The notes under the pieces were generated by a model. That model saw only the letters and a list, made by a program, of their open reading frames with translations. It did no database searches and was not told the DNA's origin. The position numbers and the translations under genes were made by a program. A DNA stretch of 64,000 nt from Anagrus nilaparvatae (lineage: Eukaryota; Arthropoda; Insecta; Hymenoptera; Mymaridae): NCBI GenBank assembly GCA_022575985.1, contig JAKSXM010000137.1:17874001-17938000 (forward strand), written 5' to 3'. Numbering within the stretch: position 1 is the first letter of the stretch; each line of letters begins with the position of its first letter. Below are positions 13,955-24,275 of the stretch, piece after piece.

Positions 13955-16900
13955 AAATTTTAACCTATTTAAATGGTTTCATGCAAGTGTATCCTACGTT
14001 TATAACAATACAATAATTTTGATACCTATTTAAATTTTTTATATTATGTTTTTTTATTCCTCAGGCCTTTTGGACTGTATTTGTTTAAGTTTTTCTCTAT
14101 TTTATATATTTTTTTTTTATAAGTAAACTTGGTTTATAAGAATTTTAACCAATTCAAATGGTTTCATGAAAGTGGATCCACCTTTTCTAAATATACAATA
14201 ATTTTAATACTTATTTAATTTATTTATATCTTGTTTTTTAATTACACTGGCCTGGTGGGCCGTATTTGTTTTAGTTTTCCTCTACGTAGAATATTCTCTT
14301 ATTATTAGTAAACTTGGTTTATAAAAATTTTAACCAATTCAAATGGTTTCATGCAAGTAGATCCAAAGATTCTAAAAATACAATATTTTTGATACCTAAT
14401 TAAATTATTTATATCTTGTTTTTTTATTTCTCAGGCCTTTTGGACTGTATTTGTTTAGGTTTTTCTCTATATTACATATTTTTTCATTATAAGTAAACTT
14501 GTTTTATAAAAATTTTAACCTATTGAAATGGTTTCATGCAAGTGGATCCAACGTTTATAAAAATACAATAATTTTGATACCTATTCAAATTTTTTATATT
14601 ATGTTTTTTTATTCCTCAGGCCTTTTGGACTGTATTTGTTTAAGTTTTACTCTATTTTATATATTTTTTTATTATAAGTAAACTTGGTTTATAAGAATTT
14701 TAACCATTTAAATGGTTTCATGAAAGTGGATCCACCTTTTCTAAATATACAATAATTTTAATACTTATTTAATTTATTTATATCTTGTTTTTTAATTACG
14801 CTGGCCTGAAGGGCCGTATTTGTTTTAGTTTTTCTCTACGTAGAATATTCTCTTATTATTAGTAAACTTGGTTTATAAAAATTTTAACCAATTCAAATGG
14901 TTTCAAGCAAGTAGATCCAAAGATTCTAAAAATACAATAATTTTGATACCTATTTAAATTTTTATATCTTGTTTTTTTATTTCTCAGGCCTTTTGGACTG
15001 TATTTGTTTAGGTTTTTCTCTATTTTACATATTTTTTCATTATAAGTAAACTTGTTTTATAAAAATTTTAACCAATTCAAATGGTTTCATGAAAGTGGAT
15101 CCATCTTTTCTAAATATACAATAATTTTAATACTTATTTAATTTATTTATATCTTGTTTTTTAATTACGCTGGCCTGGTGGGCCGTATTTGTTTTAGTTT
15201 TCCTCTACGTAGAATCTTCTCTTATTATTAGTAAACTTGGTTTATAAAAATTTTAACCAATTCAAATGGTTTCATGCAAGTAGATCCAACGTTTATAAAA
15301 ATACAATAATTTTGATACCTAATTAAATTTTTTATATCTTGTTTTTTTATTTCTCAGGCCTTTTGGACTATATTTGTTTGGGTTTTTCTCTATTTTACAT
15401 ATTTTTTCATTATAAGTAAACATGTTTTATAAAAATTTTAACCAATTCAAATGGTTTCATGAAAGTGGATCCATCTTTTCAAAATATACAATAATTTTAA
15501 TACTTATTTAATTTATTTATATCTTGTTTTTTAATTACGCTGGCCTGAAGGGCCGTATTTGTTTTAGTTTTTCTCTACGTAGAATATTCTCTTATTATTA
15601 GTAAACATGGTTTATAAAAATTTTAACCAATTCAAATGGTTTCAAGCAAGTAGATCCAAAGATTCTAAAAATACAATATTTTTGATACCTATTTAAATTT
15701 TTATATCTTGTTTTTTTATTTCTCAGGCCTTTTGGACTGTATTTGTTTAGGTTTTTCTCTATTTTACATATTTTTTCATTATAAGTAAACTTGTTTTATA
15801 AAAATTTTAACCAATTCAAATGGTTTCATGAAAGTGGATCCATCTTTTCTAAATATACAATAATTTTAATACTTATTTAATTTATTTATATCTTGTTTTT
15901 TAATTACGCTGGCCTGGTGGGCCGTATTTGTTTTAGTTTTCCTCTACGTAGAATCTTCTCTTATTATTAGTAAACTTGGTTTATAAAAATTTTAACCAAT
16001 TCAAATGGTTTCATGCAAGTAGATCCAACGTTTATAAAAATACAATAATTTTGATACCTAATTAAATTTTTTATATCTTGTTTTTTTATTTCTCAGGCCT
16101 TTTGGACTATATTTGTTTGGGTTTTTCTCTATTTTACATATTTTTTCATTATAAGTAAACTTGTTTTATAAAAATTTTAACTTACTTAAATGGTTTCATG
16201 CAAGTGGATCCAACGTTTATAAAAATACAATAATTTTGATACCTATTTAAATTTTTTATATTATGTTTTTTTATTCCTCAGGCCTTTTGGACTGTATTTG
16301 TTTAAGTTCTTCTCTATTTTATATATTTTTTTATTATAAGTAAACTTGGTTTATAAGAATTTTATCCAATTCAAATGGTTTCATGAAAGTGGATCCACCT
16401 TTTCTAAATATACAATAATTTTAATACTTATTTAATTTATTTATATCTTGTTTTTTAATTACACTGGCCTGGTGGGCCGTATTTGTTTTAGTTTTCCTCT
16501 ACGTAGAATATTCTCTTATTATTAGTAAACTTGGTTTATAAAAATTTTAACCAATTCAAATGGTTTCAAGCAAGTAGATCCAAAGATTCTAAAAATTCAA
16601 TATTTTTGATACCTATTTATATTTTTATATCTTGTTCTTTTATTTCTCAGGCCTTTTGGACTGTATTTGTTAAGGTTTTTCTCTATTTTACATATTTTTT
16701 CATTATAAGTAAACTTGTTTTATAAAAATTTTAACCTATTCAAATGGTTTCATGAAAGTGGATCCACCTTTTCTAAATATACAATAATTTTAATACTTTT
16801 TTAATTTATTTATACCTTGTTTTTTAATTACGCTGGCCTGAAGGACCGTATTTGTTTAAGTTTTTCTCTACGTAGAATATTCTCTTATTATTAGTAAACT

Positions 16901-19900
16901 TGGTTTATAAAAATTTTAACCAATTCAAATGGTTTCAAGCAAGTAGATCCAAAGATTCTAAAAATACAATATTTTTGATACCTATTTAAATTTTTATATC
17001 TTGTTTTTTTATTTCTCAGGCCTTTTGGACTGTATTTGTTTAGGTTTTTCTCTATTTTACATATTTTTTCATTATAAGTAAACTTGTTTTATAAAAATTT
17101 TAACCTATTCAAATGGTTTCATGAAAGTGGATCCACCTTTTCTAAATATACAATAATTTTAATACTTTTTTAATTTATTTATATCTTGTTTTTTAATTAC
17201 GCTGGCCTCAAGGGCCATATTTGTTTAAGTTTTTCTCTACGTAGAATATTCTCTCATTATTTGTAAACTGGGTTTATAAAAATTTTAACCAATTCAAATG
17301 GTTTCATGCAAGTAGATCCAACTCTTATAAAAATACAATTATTTAGATACCTAATTAAATTTTTTATATCTTGTTTTTTTATTTCTCAGGTCTTTTGGAC
17401 TGTATTTGCTTAGGTTTTTCTCTATTTTACATATTTTTTCATTATAAGTAAACTTGTTTTATAAAAATTTTAACCTATTGAAATGGTTTCATGCAAGTGG
17501 ATCCAACGTTTATAAAAATACAATAATTTTGATACCTATTCAAATTTTTTCTATTATGTTTTTTTATTCCTCAGGCCTTTTGGACTGTATTTGTTAAGGT
17601 TTTTCTCTATTTTACATATTTTTTCATTATAAGTAAACTTGTTTTATAAAAATTTTAACCTATTCAAATGGTTTCATGAAAGTGGATCCACCTTTTCTAA
17701 ATATACAATAATTTTAATACTTTTTTAATTTATTTATATCTTGTTTTTTAATTACGCTGGCCTCAAGGGCCATATTTGTTTAAGTTTTTCTCTACGTAGA
17801 ATATTCTCTCATTATTAGTAAACTGAGTTTATAAAAATTTTAACCAATTCAAATCGTTTCATGCAAGTAGATCCAACGTTTATAAAAATACAATAATTTT
17901 GATACCTAATTAAATTTTTTATATCTTGTTTTTTTATTTCTCAGGCCTTTTGGACTGTATTTGTTAAGGTTTTTCTCTATTTTACATATTTTTTCATTAT
18001 AAGTAAACTTGTTTTATAAAAATTTTAACCTATTCAAATGGTTTCATGAAAGTGGATCCACTTTTTCTAAATATACAATAATTTTAATACTTTTTTAATT
18101 TATTTATACCTTGTTTTTTAATTACGCTGGCCTGAAGGGCCGTATTTGTTTAAGTTTTTCTCTACGTAGAATATTCTCTCATTATTAGTAAAATTAGTTT
18201 ATAAAAATTTTAACCAATTCAAATGAATTCATAAAAGTGTATCCAAAGATTCTAAAAATACAATATTTTTGATACCTATTTAAATTATTATATCTTGTTT
18301 TTTTATTGCTCAGGCCTTTTGGACTGTATTTGTTAAGGTTTTTCTCTATTTTACATATTTTTTCATTATAAGTAAACTTGTTTTATAAAAATTTTAACCT
18401 ATTCAAATGGTTTCATGAAATTGGATCCACCTTTTCTATATATACAATAATTTTAATACTTATTTAATTTATTTATATCTTGTTTTTTAATTACGCTGGC
18501 CTGAAGGGCCGTATTTGTTTAAGTTTTTCTCTACGTAGAATATTCTCTCATTATTAGTAAACTGAGTTTATAAAAATTTTAACCAATTCAAATCGTTTCA
18601 TGCAAGTAGATCCAACGTTTATAAAAATACAATAATTTTGATACCTAATTAAATTTTTTATATCTTGTTTTTTTATTTCTCAGGCCTTTTGGATTGTATT
18701 TGTTAAGGTTTTTCTCTATTTTACATATTTTTTCATTATAAGTAAACTTGTTTTATAAAAATTTTAACCTATTCAAATGGTTTCATGAAAGTGGATCCAC
18801 TTTTTCTAAATATACAATAATTTTAATACTTTTTTAATTTATTTATACCTTGTTTTTTAATTACGCTGGCCTGAAGGGCCGTATTTGTTTAAGTTTTTCT
18901 CTACGTAGAATATTCTCTCATTATTAGTAAAATTAGTTTATAAAAATTTTAACCAATTCAAATGAATTCATAAAAGTGGATCCAAAGATTCTAAAAATAC
19001 AATATTTTTGATACCTATTTAAATTATTATATCTTGTTTTTTTATTGCTCAGGCCTTTTGGACTGTATTTGTTAAGGTTTTTCTCTATTTTACATATTTT
19101 TTCATTATAAGTAAACTTGTTTTATAAAAATTTTAACCTATTCAAATGGTTTCATGAAATTGGATCCACCTTTTCTATATATGGGCATATCTCACCAAGT
19201 GGTTATATTGCATATGTGAGGGTTTTAATGAAAATCCAGCTTTCTGTTTCAAAAAAAAATTATTGAAATTTATTTATATATATTTCTTCTCAAGCTTCAA
19301 GAAATTTTTTTGCCTTATTTCGTTAATTATTATGAAATAACAACCTTGGAATGATTCGAAACCCTAATATTGTGTTGGTAACCTTGTTAAGTTTTTTAAA
19401 TTCTTAACATTACAATGGGAATGCCGTAAAACCATTTGCCTTTTTATAAATAGATTTTGATAAATTAATAATATATTTAATTTCTTCACATAATTAAAAC
19501 AGTGTGCTCCCTTTCTAAAAAAAATTCTGCCAGCCGAAACATTGGTAACCACGTTTTCAAATAAATACGATCAAAGAAAGTTTTTTAAGCCACAAATGAA
19601 TGCCGTGAACAATTTTTATTTCTAACTATTGTGAAAATTTTCTACAATGTTTCACAATTTGAAAGTGATTTGAGAAAAACTGGTGCCTCCAATAATTTAG
19701 TAGATATCGACACCAAAAGAATTTGTTGTCGATGCGTAATTTTGATACTAAAATCACATTTTTTAATGGCACTCGTTCAATTTTTAAAAAATCATCGCAA
19801 AATCTTTTGTGATTTATGTAAAATGTTATAAGATTTCAGTTAAAAAAAACGGCATTGCTTGATTCAATGCGTTGTATGTATAAACCTCAGTTTTATATAA

Positions 19901-20171
19901 AATAATCGTATAATTTAGAAGTTTACCAATAACCTAAAAATAACAAACGTGTAAGAACTACCTATATTTCATTCTTAGTTCAAAAAAGATGTTTTTGATT
20001 TGAATTTAGTGCTTTAAAAACTTATAACCGGTTTGTGTAAACACAACCTAAATGCATGGAACATGTTTACTTCCAAATGAGGACTAGATATAATACAAAT
20101 GTTACTCAACATTACAATACAATTTTCTATTGTTGTAATTTGTAATTATCACCTTACTAGTTGTTAAGATT

Positions 20172-20291
20172 CTAAACCCAAACTATTTTGATTCCCTAAA
20201 CCTGAATTATTATATGTCCCTGAACCTGAATTATTCCAAGTCCCTAAATCGATATTATTCTAAGTCCATAAACCTGTATTATCCTTAAGCC
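20172..20291 (+). repeat. 24-bp minisatellite, five units
   Basis: Five consecutive 24-bp units occupy 20172-20195, 20196-20219, 20220-20243, 20244-20267 and 20268-20291. The consensus is close to CTAAACCTGAATTATTCTAA followed by GTCC. Units differ at 4-8 positions. The same 24-bp period is present inverted at about 60,755-60,840 and in a short remnant at 53,042-53,091. Confidence 0.85.
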
Positions 20292-20360
20292 CAGATTTTT
20301 CAGTCTTTTAAAAGCATTTTATTTATTTATATATACTCCCCTAATTATTCTAAGTCTTAT

Positions 20361-20496
20361 TTGACCCCCCCCCCCCTTAAATAGGACGAATTTGGCCCCC
20401 CCTTAAAAAGGACAAATTTGACCCCCCCCCCCTTAAATAGTACAAATTTGACCCCCCCCCCCTTAAAAAGGACAAATTTGACCCCCCCCCCCCCCT
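20361..20496 (+). repeat. poly-C minisatellite with G-quadruplex potential on the minus strand
   Basis: Four to five units of a C tract (6 to 14 C) followed by CTTAAAAAGGACAAATTTGA or near variants. The variable C-run length makes the period about 25-32 bp. The complementary strand has five G runs, far more than four G-triplets, so quadruplex formation is plausible. The minus-strand open frame reading KGGGVKFVLF repeats is a by-product. Confidence 0.85.
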
Positions 20497-20779
20497 TAAT
20501 TTTCAAGTTCTGAAGTAAGTTCTCCCTATAAACATGTTCCATGTTAAAAAATAAATAAAATTAGAAAATGATTAGCCCAAAGAGCGTGAAAAAAATATGT
20601 AGTTGTAGTAAAAAAATTATGTAGTTGTAGGTCATACTTAGTGGATCATTAAAATCTATATTTCAAGAAAAATACATTTTGAAAAAAATCAAAAACTTTA
20701 AAAAAATGTTTCAAAAATCATAGAAGGCGCACTAAATGATTTAATAAATTATAATAAGATAATGCGATCATATTTTAAC

Positions 20780-20943
20780 CAGTGGCGGATTCAGAAAAGG
20801 GCCTAAGGGGGTGGGGCGCTTAAGCAAAATTTTGTGTTTTCTTATAAAATTTGTATAAAAAAACAAAATTATGAACAAAAAACATGCATTTTTTGGAGCT
20901 CAGGGGAGGCAATTACCCTTACCACCCCCCTTTTGATCCGCCC
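20780..20943. mobile_element. 164-bp hAT-like MITE
   Basis: The left end is CAGTGGCGGATTCAG. The right end is TTTTGATCCGCCC, which reads GGGCGGATCAAAA in reverse. The 8-bp flanks are ATTTTAAC on the left and ATTTTAGC on the right, 7 of 8 identical. An 8-bp target duplication and a CAGTGGCGGAT end are typical of hAT-type MITEs in insects (family knowledge). It has no coding capacity and is nested inside the 2,216-bp element. Confidence 0.65.
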
Positions 20944-21398
20944 ATTTTAGCAGTAACTTTAACGTTAACTATATTTTAGGCTTTATGTGAGCAAAGCGAG
21001 GAGCAATGAGTTAAAGATTCAGGGAGCTTAGCCTAACTATGCCTATAGCGCAGTCTGTAGAACATTTAATTTTTTGTTTATAAATAAATTGAAAATTCTT
21101 ATTATTGGTTTTTGGAGAGAAATAAAATTTATTGTTATATACCTCTATATTTTCCAGTATTTTTGAAAACTAATTTCATCATTTAGTAATTATAACCTAA
21201 AAACCTAATTATACCTAAATATATTTTTTAAATTAAGAAGTTCATTTATCAAACGCCGTAGCTTAAAATTAAGTTACGCAAAGAAAATCTTAATTTTTAT
21301 TGTTTTATTAAACTTCTGTCCAAATGTCATTATTGTGCTCTCAAAAATAAAATTTATTTTATAAAATTAGAAATATAACCACTTGGTGAGATATGCCC

Positions 21399-22913
21399 AT
21401 ATACAATAATTTTAATACTTATTTAATTTATTTATATCTTGTTTTTTAATTACGCTGGCCTGAAGGGCCGTATTTGTTTAAGTTTTTCTCTACGTAGAAT
21501 ATTCTCTCATTATTAGTAAACTGAGTTTATAAAAATTTTAACCAATTCAAATCGTTTCATGCAAGTAGATCCAACGTTTATAAAAATACAATAATTTTGA
21601 TACCTAATTAAATTTTTTATATCTTGTTTTTTTATTTCTCAGGCCTTTTGGACTGTATTTGTTTAGGTTTTTCTCTATTTTACATATTTTTTCATTATAA
21701 GTAAACTTGTTTTATAAAAATTTTAACCTATTGAAATGGTTTCATGCAAGTGGATCCAACGTTTATAAAAATACAATAATTTTGATACCTATTCAAATTT
21801 TTTATATTATGTTTTTTTATTTCTCAGGCCTTTTGGACTGTATTTGTTTAGGTTTTTCTCTATTTTACATATTTTTTCATTATAAGTAAACTTGTTTTAT
21901 AAAAATTTTAACCTATTCAAATGGTTTCATGAAAGTGGATCCACCTTTTCTAAATATACAATAATTTTAATACTTATTTAATTTATTTATATCTTGTTTT
22001 TTAATTACACTGGCCTGGTGGGCCGTATTTGTTTTAGTTTTCCTCTACGTAGAATATTCTCTTATTATTAGTAAATTTGGTTTATAAAAATTTTAACCAA
22101 TTCAAATGGTTTCAAGCAAGTAGATCCAAAGATTCTAAAAATTCAATATTTTTGATACCTATTTATATTTTTATATCTTGTTTTTTTATTTCTCAGGCCT
22201 TTTGGAATGTATTTGTTAAGGTTTTTCTCTATTTTACATATTTTTTCATTATAAGTAAACTTGTTTTATAAAAATTTTAACCAATTCAAATGGTTTCATG
22301 CAAGTAGATCCAAAGATTCTAAAAATACAATATTTTTGATACCTATTTAAATTTTTATATCTTGTTTTTTTATTTCTCAGGCCTTTTGGACTGTATTTGT
22401 TAAGGTTTTTCTCTATTTTACATATTTTTTCATTATTAGTAAACTTGTTTTATAAAAATTTTAACCTATTCAAATGGTTTCATGAAAGTGGATCCACCTT
22501 TTCTAAATATACAATAATTTTAATACTTATTTAATTTATTTATAACTTGTTTTTTAATTACGCTGGCCTGGTGGACCGTATTTGTTTTAGTTTTCCTCTA
22601 CGTAGAGTATTCTCTTATTATTAGTAAACTTGGTTTATAAAAATTTTAACCAATTCAAATGGTTTCATGCAAGTAGATCCAAAGATTCTAAAAATACAAT
22701 GTTTTTGATACCTATTTAAATTTTTATATTTTGTTTTTTTATTTCTAAGGCCTTGTGGACTTTATTTGTTTAGGTTTTCCTCTATTTTAAATATTTTTTT
22801 ATTATAAGTAAACATGGTTTATAAAAATTTTAACCAATTCAAATGGTTTCATGAAAGTGGATCCTCCATTTCTAAATAAACAATAATTTTAATAATTATT
22901 TTATATACATTAT
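21399..22913. repeat. satellite array, second part, with decaying end
   Basis: About eight monomers of the same satellite resume directly after the ATAT duplication. The final two monomers (about 22,640-22,910) carry many private substitutions, such as CCTTGTGGACTTTATTTG and GGATCCTCCATTTC. That is expected at an array edge, where unequal exchange no longer homogenises the sequence. Confidence 0.93.
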
Positions 22914-22920
22914 TTTAATT

Positions 22921-22945
22921 AAATAGGTTAAAATTTTTATAAAAC
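22921..22945 (-). repeat. inverted 25-bp satellite fragment at the array edge
   Basis: The 25 bases starting AAATAGGTTAAAATTTTTAT are the exact reverse complement of the satellite segment that ends in TTTTAACCTATTT. They lie 8 bp past the last direct-oriented monomer. This marks a rearrangement junction at the array boundary. Confidence 0.7.
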
Positions 22946-23007
22946 TACATTTTTAATAAATACATCTACATTTTTATATACAATATTTATATATATATAT
23001 ATATATA

Positions 23008-24020
23008 CTAGCTGCCTCCGGCTCGCTTCGCTCGCCCCGGCAGCCACCATGGGGGCTGCGCCCCCCTGGACCCCTGCGGCTTTATTTTTCAAAAAATATG
23101 TTGTTTTAGGTTACTCTATATTTTGTAAAATAATCTTTTTTTACCCAAAGTATTATCTAAAATTTACTAAATCATAAAAATGACGGGCATATGAACCCAG
23201 ACAGATAATTAGTAATCAGCAATACAAAGCTTAGCTACCCTTCCATAGGATCCACAAGTGTATATATAATAACTTATAAATATATATAAATATATGAATT
23301 TGAAATCCAAATTTTATGCTAAAAAATATATGTAACTCTGGAAATATCAAACCGATTTGCTTGAAAATTTAGGTGGACACGTAAATAACAATTCTAAATC
23401 ATATAAAAACTTTTCTGATTACAAAAAAATTTCAATTTTTTAAGTTAATTACGATTTTTTGAAAATTTACGAAAACATCAAAAATGATCATTGAAAAAAC
23501 GTTTTTTTGGCGACAAAAATTTTCTTTCGCATCAATCTAAATCCTATAAAAACTATGACACTCCTGAAATATTTTCTCGTTTTTTGCTGCAAACCGCGTC
23601 TTTCTAGCTAACTTCGTCTAGGCGTGATCATCAAACTTAAAAAATTCTCTAACGCTATTAGTAGGATTAGTCGAAAACTTTTTAAATTTTTGAAAAATTA
23701 TTGTAAATTTTTACAGATCCAACCGATTCACTCCAAAATTTAGGTGCAATCGTAAAAAATATTCCCAAATGGAATGAAAGACTTTGCCACAGTAAAATTT
23801 TTCCTTAGTTCTCAGATTTTTAGGTTTTTTTTTTAAATTGCATAAAAATTTTTTTCTTGGAAATTCAGTTTTTTCAAAATACAAAATTTTTGTTCCAATT
23901 AATTGAAATGAAACCAAGCCTATGTTTTGACCGGTAATTTTTGCCGTCTTTTGCCGTAAACCCAATATTTCTAGCTTTTATTGTGGTCTAGTTTATCGCG
24001 TTCGGGCATACATACATAAT
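23008..24020 (-). mobile_element. Helitron-like non-autonomous element, reversed copy
   Basis: Read on the minus strand, it ends in GGCTCGC-rich sequence, GGAGGCAGCTAG, and then T. That matches the CTRR-then-T 3' end of Helitrons (family rule). About 30-50 bp before the end lies the strong hairpin GGGGGCGCAGCCCCC, shared with the copies at 33.3 and 33.7 kb. The 5' part carries CCGAACGCGATAAACTAG, also shared with the 31.8-kb element. The interior is AT-rich and related to that element, with no helicase (RepHel) coding. The extreme 5' end is worn: the TG run there has become ATGTATGTATG. Confidence 0.72.
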
Positions 24021-24225
24021 GGTGATTTTGCCCAGAAAACATAAAAAATGATCATTTTTTTGAACAAACGTTTTTTTGGCGACAAAAATTTTCTATCGTA
24101 TCAATTGAAATCTTGTATAGCCTATGTCACTTCTGCAATTTTTCCGCGTTTTTTGCCGCAAACCGCGTCTCTCTAGCTATTATCGTCTAGTCAATCCTAT
24201 CAAACTAAAAAAATTCTCTATCGGC
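24021..24225 (-). mobile_element. partial second Helitron-like unit
   Basis: This block repeats the interior of the adjoining element. GTTTTTTTGGCGACAAAAAT with TTGCCGCAAACCGCGTCT lies here and also at about 23,498-23,606. So the element shows tandem internal duplication, as does the copy at 31.8 kb. It is cut off by the ATAGAT microsatellite and the foldback insertion. Confidence 0.55.
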
Positions 24226-24275
24226 ATATATATAGATATAGATATAGATATAGATATAGATATAGATATAGATAT
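24226..24275. repeat. (ATAGAT)n microsatellite
   Basis: Seven or more ATAGAT units, preceded by TATATA. The foldback element at 24,276 has inserted at its end. Confidence 0.9.

Larger units (their letters stand above)
1..19182. repeat. AT-rich satellite array, 184-185-bp monomers, first part
   Basis: About 104 head-to-tail monomers; the array already runs at the first base. Each monomer opens near TTTTATAAAAATTTTAACC and ends near ATTATAAGTAAACTTG or ATTATTAGTAAACTTGG. I see at least three types. Type A carries TTTCTCAGGCCTTTTGGA. Type B carries GTGGATCCACC, a GGCCTG(AA/GT)GGGCC palindrome and CTCTACGTAGAAT. Type C carries GATCCAACGTTTATAAAAA and ATTCCTCAGG. A and B often alternate as a 369-bp dimer. 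Recurrent 60-64-residue open frames inside it start at TTG and follow the monomer, so they are not genes. Whether the array is pericentromeric cannot be told from the sequence. Confidence 0.97.
20030..20545 (+). mobile_element. dispersed G/C-tract minisatellite element, copy 1 (nested)
   Basis: The stretch runs from ACCGGTTTGTGTAAACACAA, through GCATGGAACATGTTTAC, a 24-bp minisatellite and a poly-C minisatellite, to AAACATGTTCCATGTTAA. The same order occurs in inverted orientation at 60,629-60,990, which defines the unit. GGAACATGTTTA near both ends forms a short inverted repeat. No coding sequence was seen, so it is probably a non-autonomous element of unknown class. Confidence 0.7.
19183..21398. 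mobile_element. 2,216-bp TIR DNA transposon, non-autonomous, inserted in the satellite
   Basis: The ends are perfect inverted repeats of 26 bp beginning GGGCATATCTCACCAAGTGG. They are flanked on both sides by ATAT, and the satellite reads through as TCTATATATACAAT once the insert and one ATAT are removed. No transposase is recognisable inside; the open frames are short. The interior carries a second, nested repeat element (about 20.03-20.55 kb) and an hAT-like MITE (20.78-20.94 kb), so the original element was shorter. The first bases GGGCATAT and the ATAT duplication are shared with the foldback elements at 24.3 and 40.5 kb, which suggests one transposase class. I cannot name the superfamily. 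Confidence 0.9.
17821..21518. repeat. 4-monomer higher-order repeat (739 bp), third copy split by a transposon
   Basis: The landmark AACTGAGTTTATAAAAA is at 17821, 18560 and 21519. The first spacing is 739 bp. The second is 2,959 bp, which is 739 plus 2,220. Subtracting the 2,216-bp element and one 4-bp target duplication restores the period exactly. A related but older block lies near 4.87-5.6 kb, sharing AATGAATTCATAAAAGTGG and TTTAAATTATTATATC variants. Confidence 0.85.

Noticed and set aside
97..16725. Repeated 64-residue open frames in the satellite (at 97, 651, 3603, 7113 and others)
   Set aside because: They start at TTG, repeat with the monomer, are broken in many copies and have biased hydrophobic composition. 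They are a by-product of the satellite sequence.
20357..20542. 61-residue frame with KGGGVKFVLF repeats
   Set aside because: It is a translation of the poly-C minisatellite on the minus strand; C-run length varies, so the frame is accidental.
1..22913. CRISPR-like array
   Set aside because: The repeats are 185-bp monomers in direct tandem with no spacers, in a eukaryotic genome. It is a satellite.
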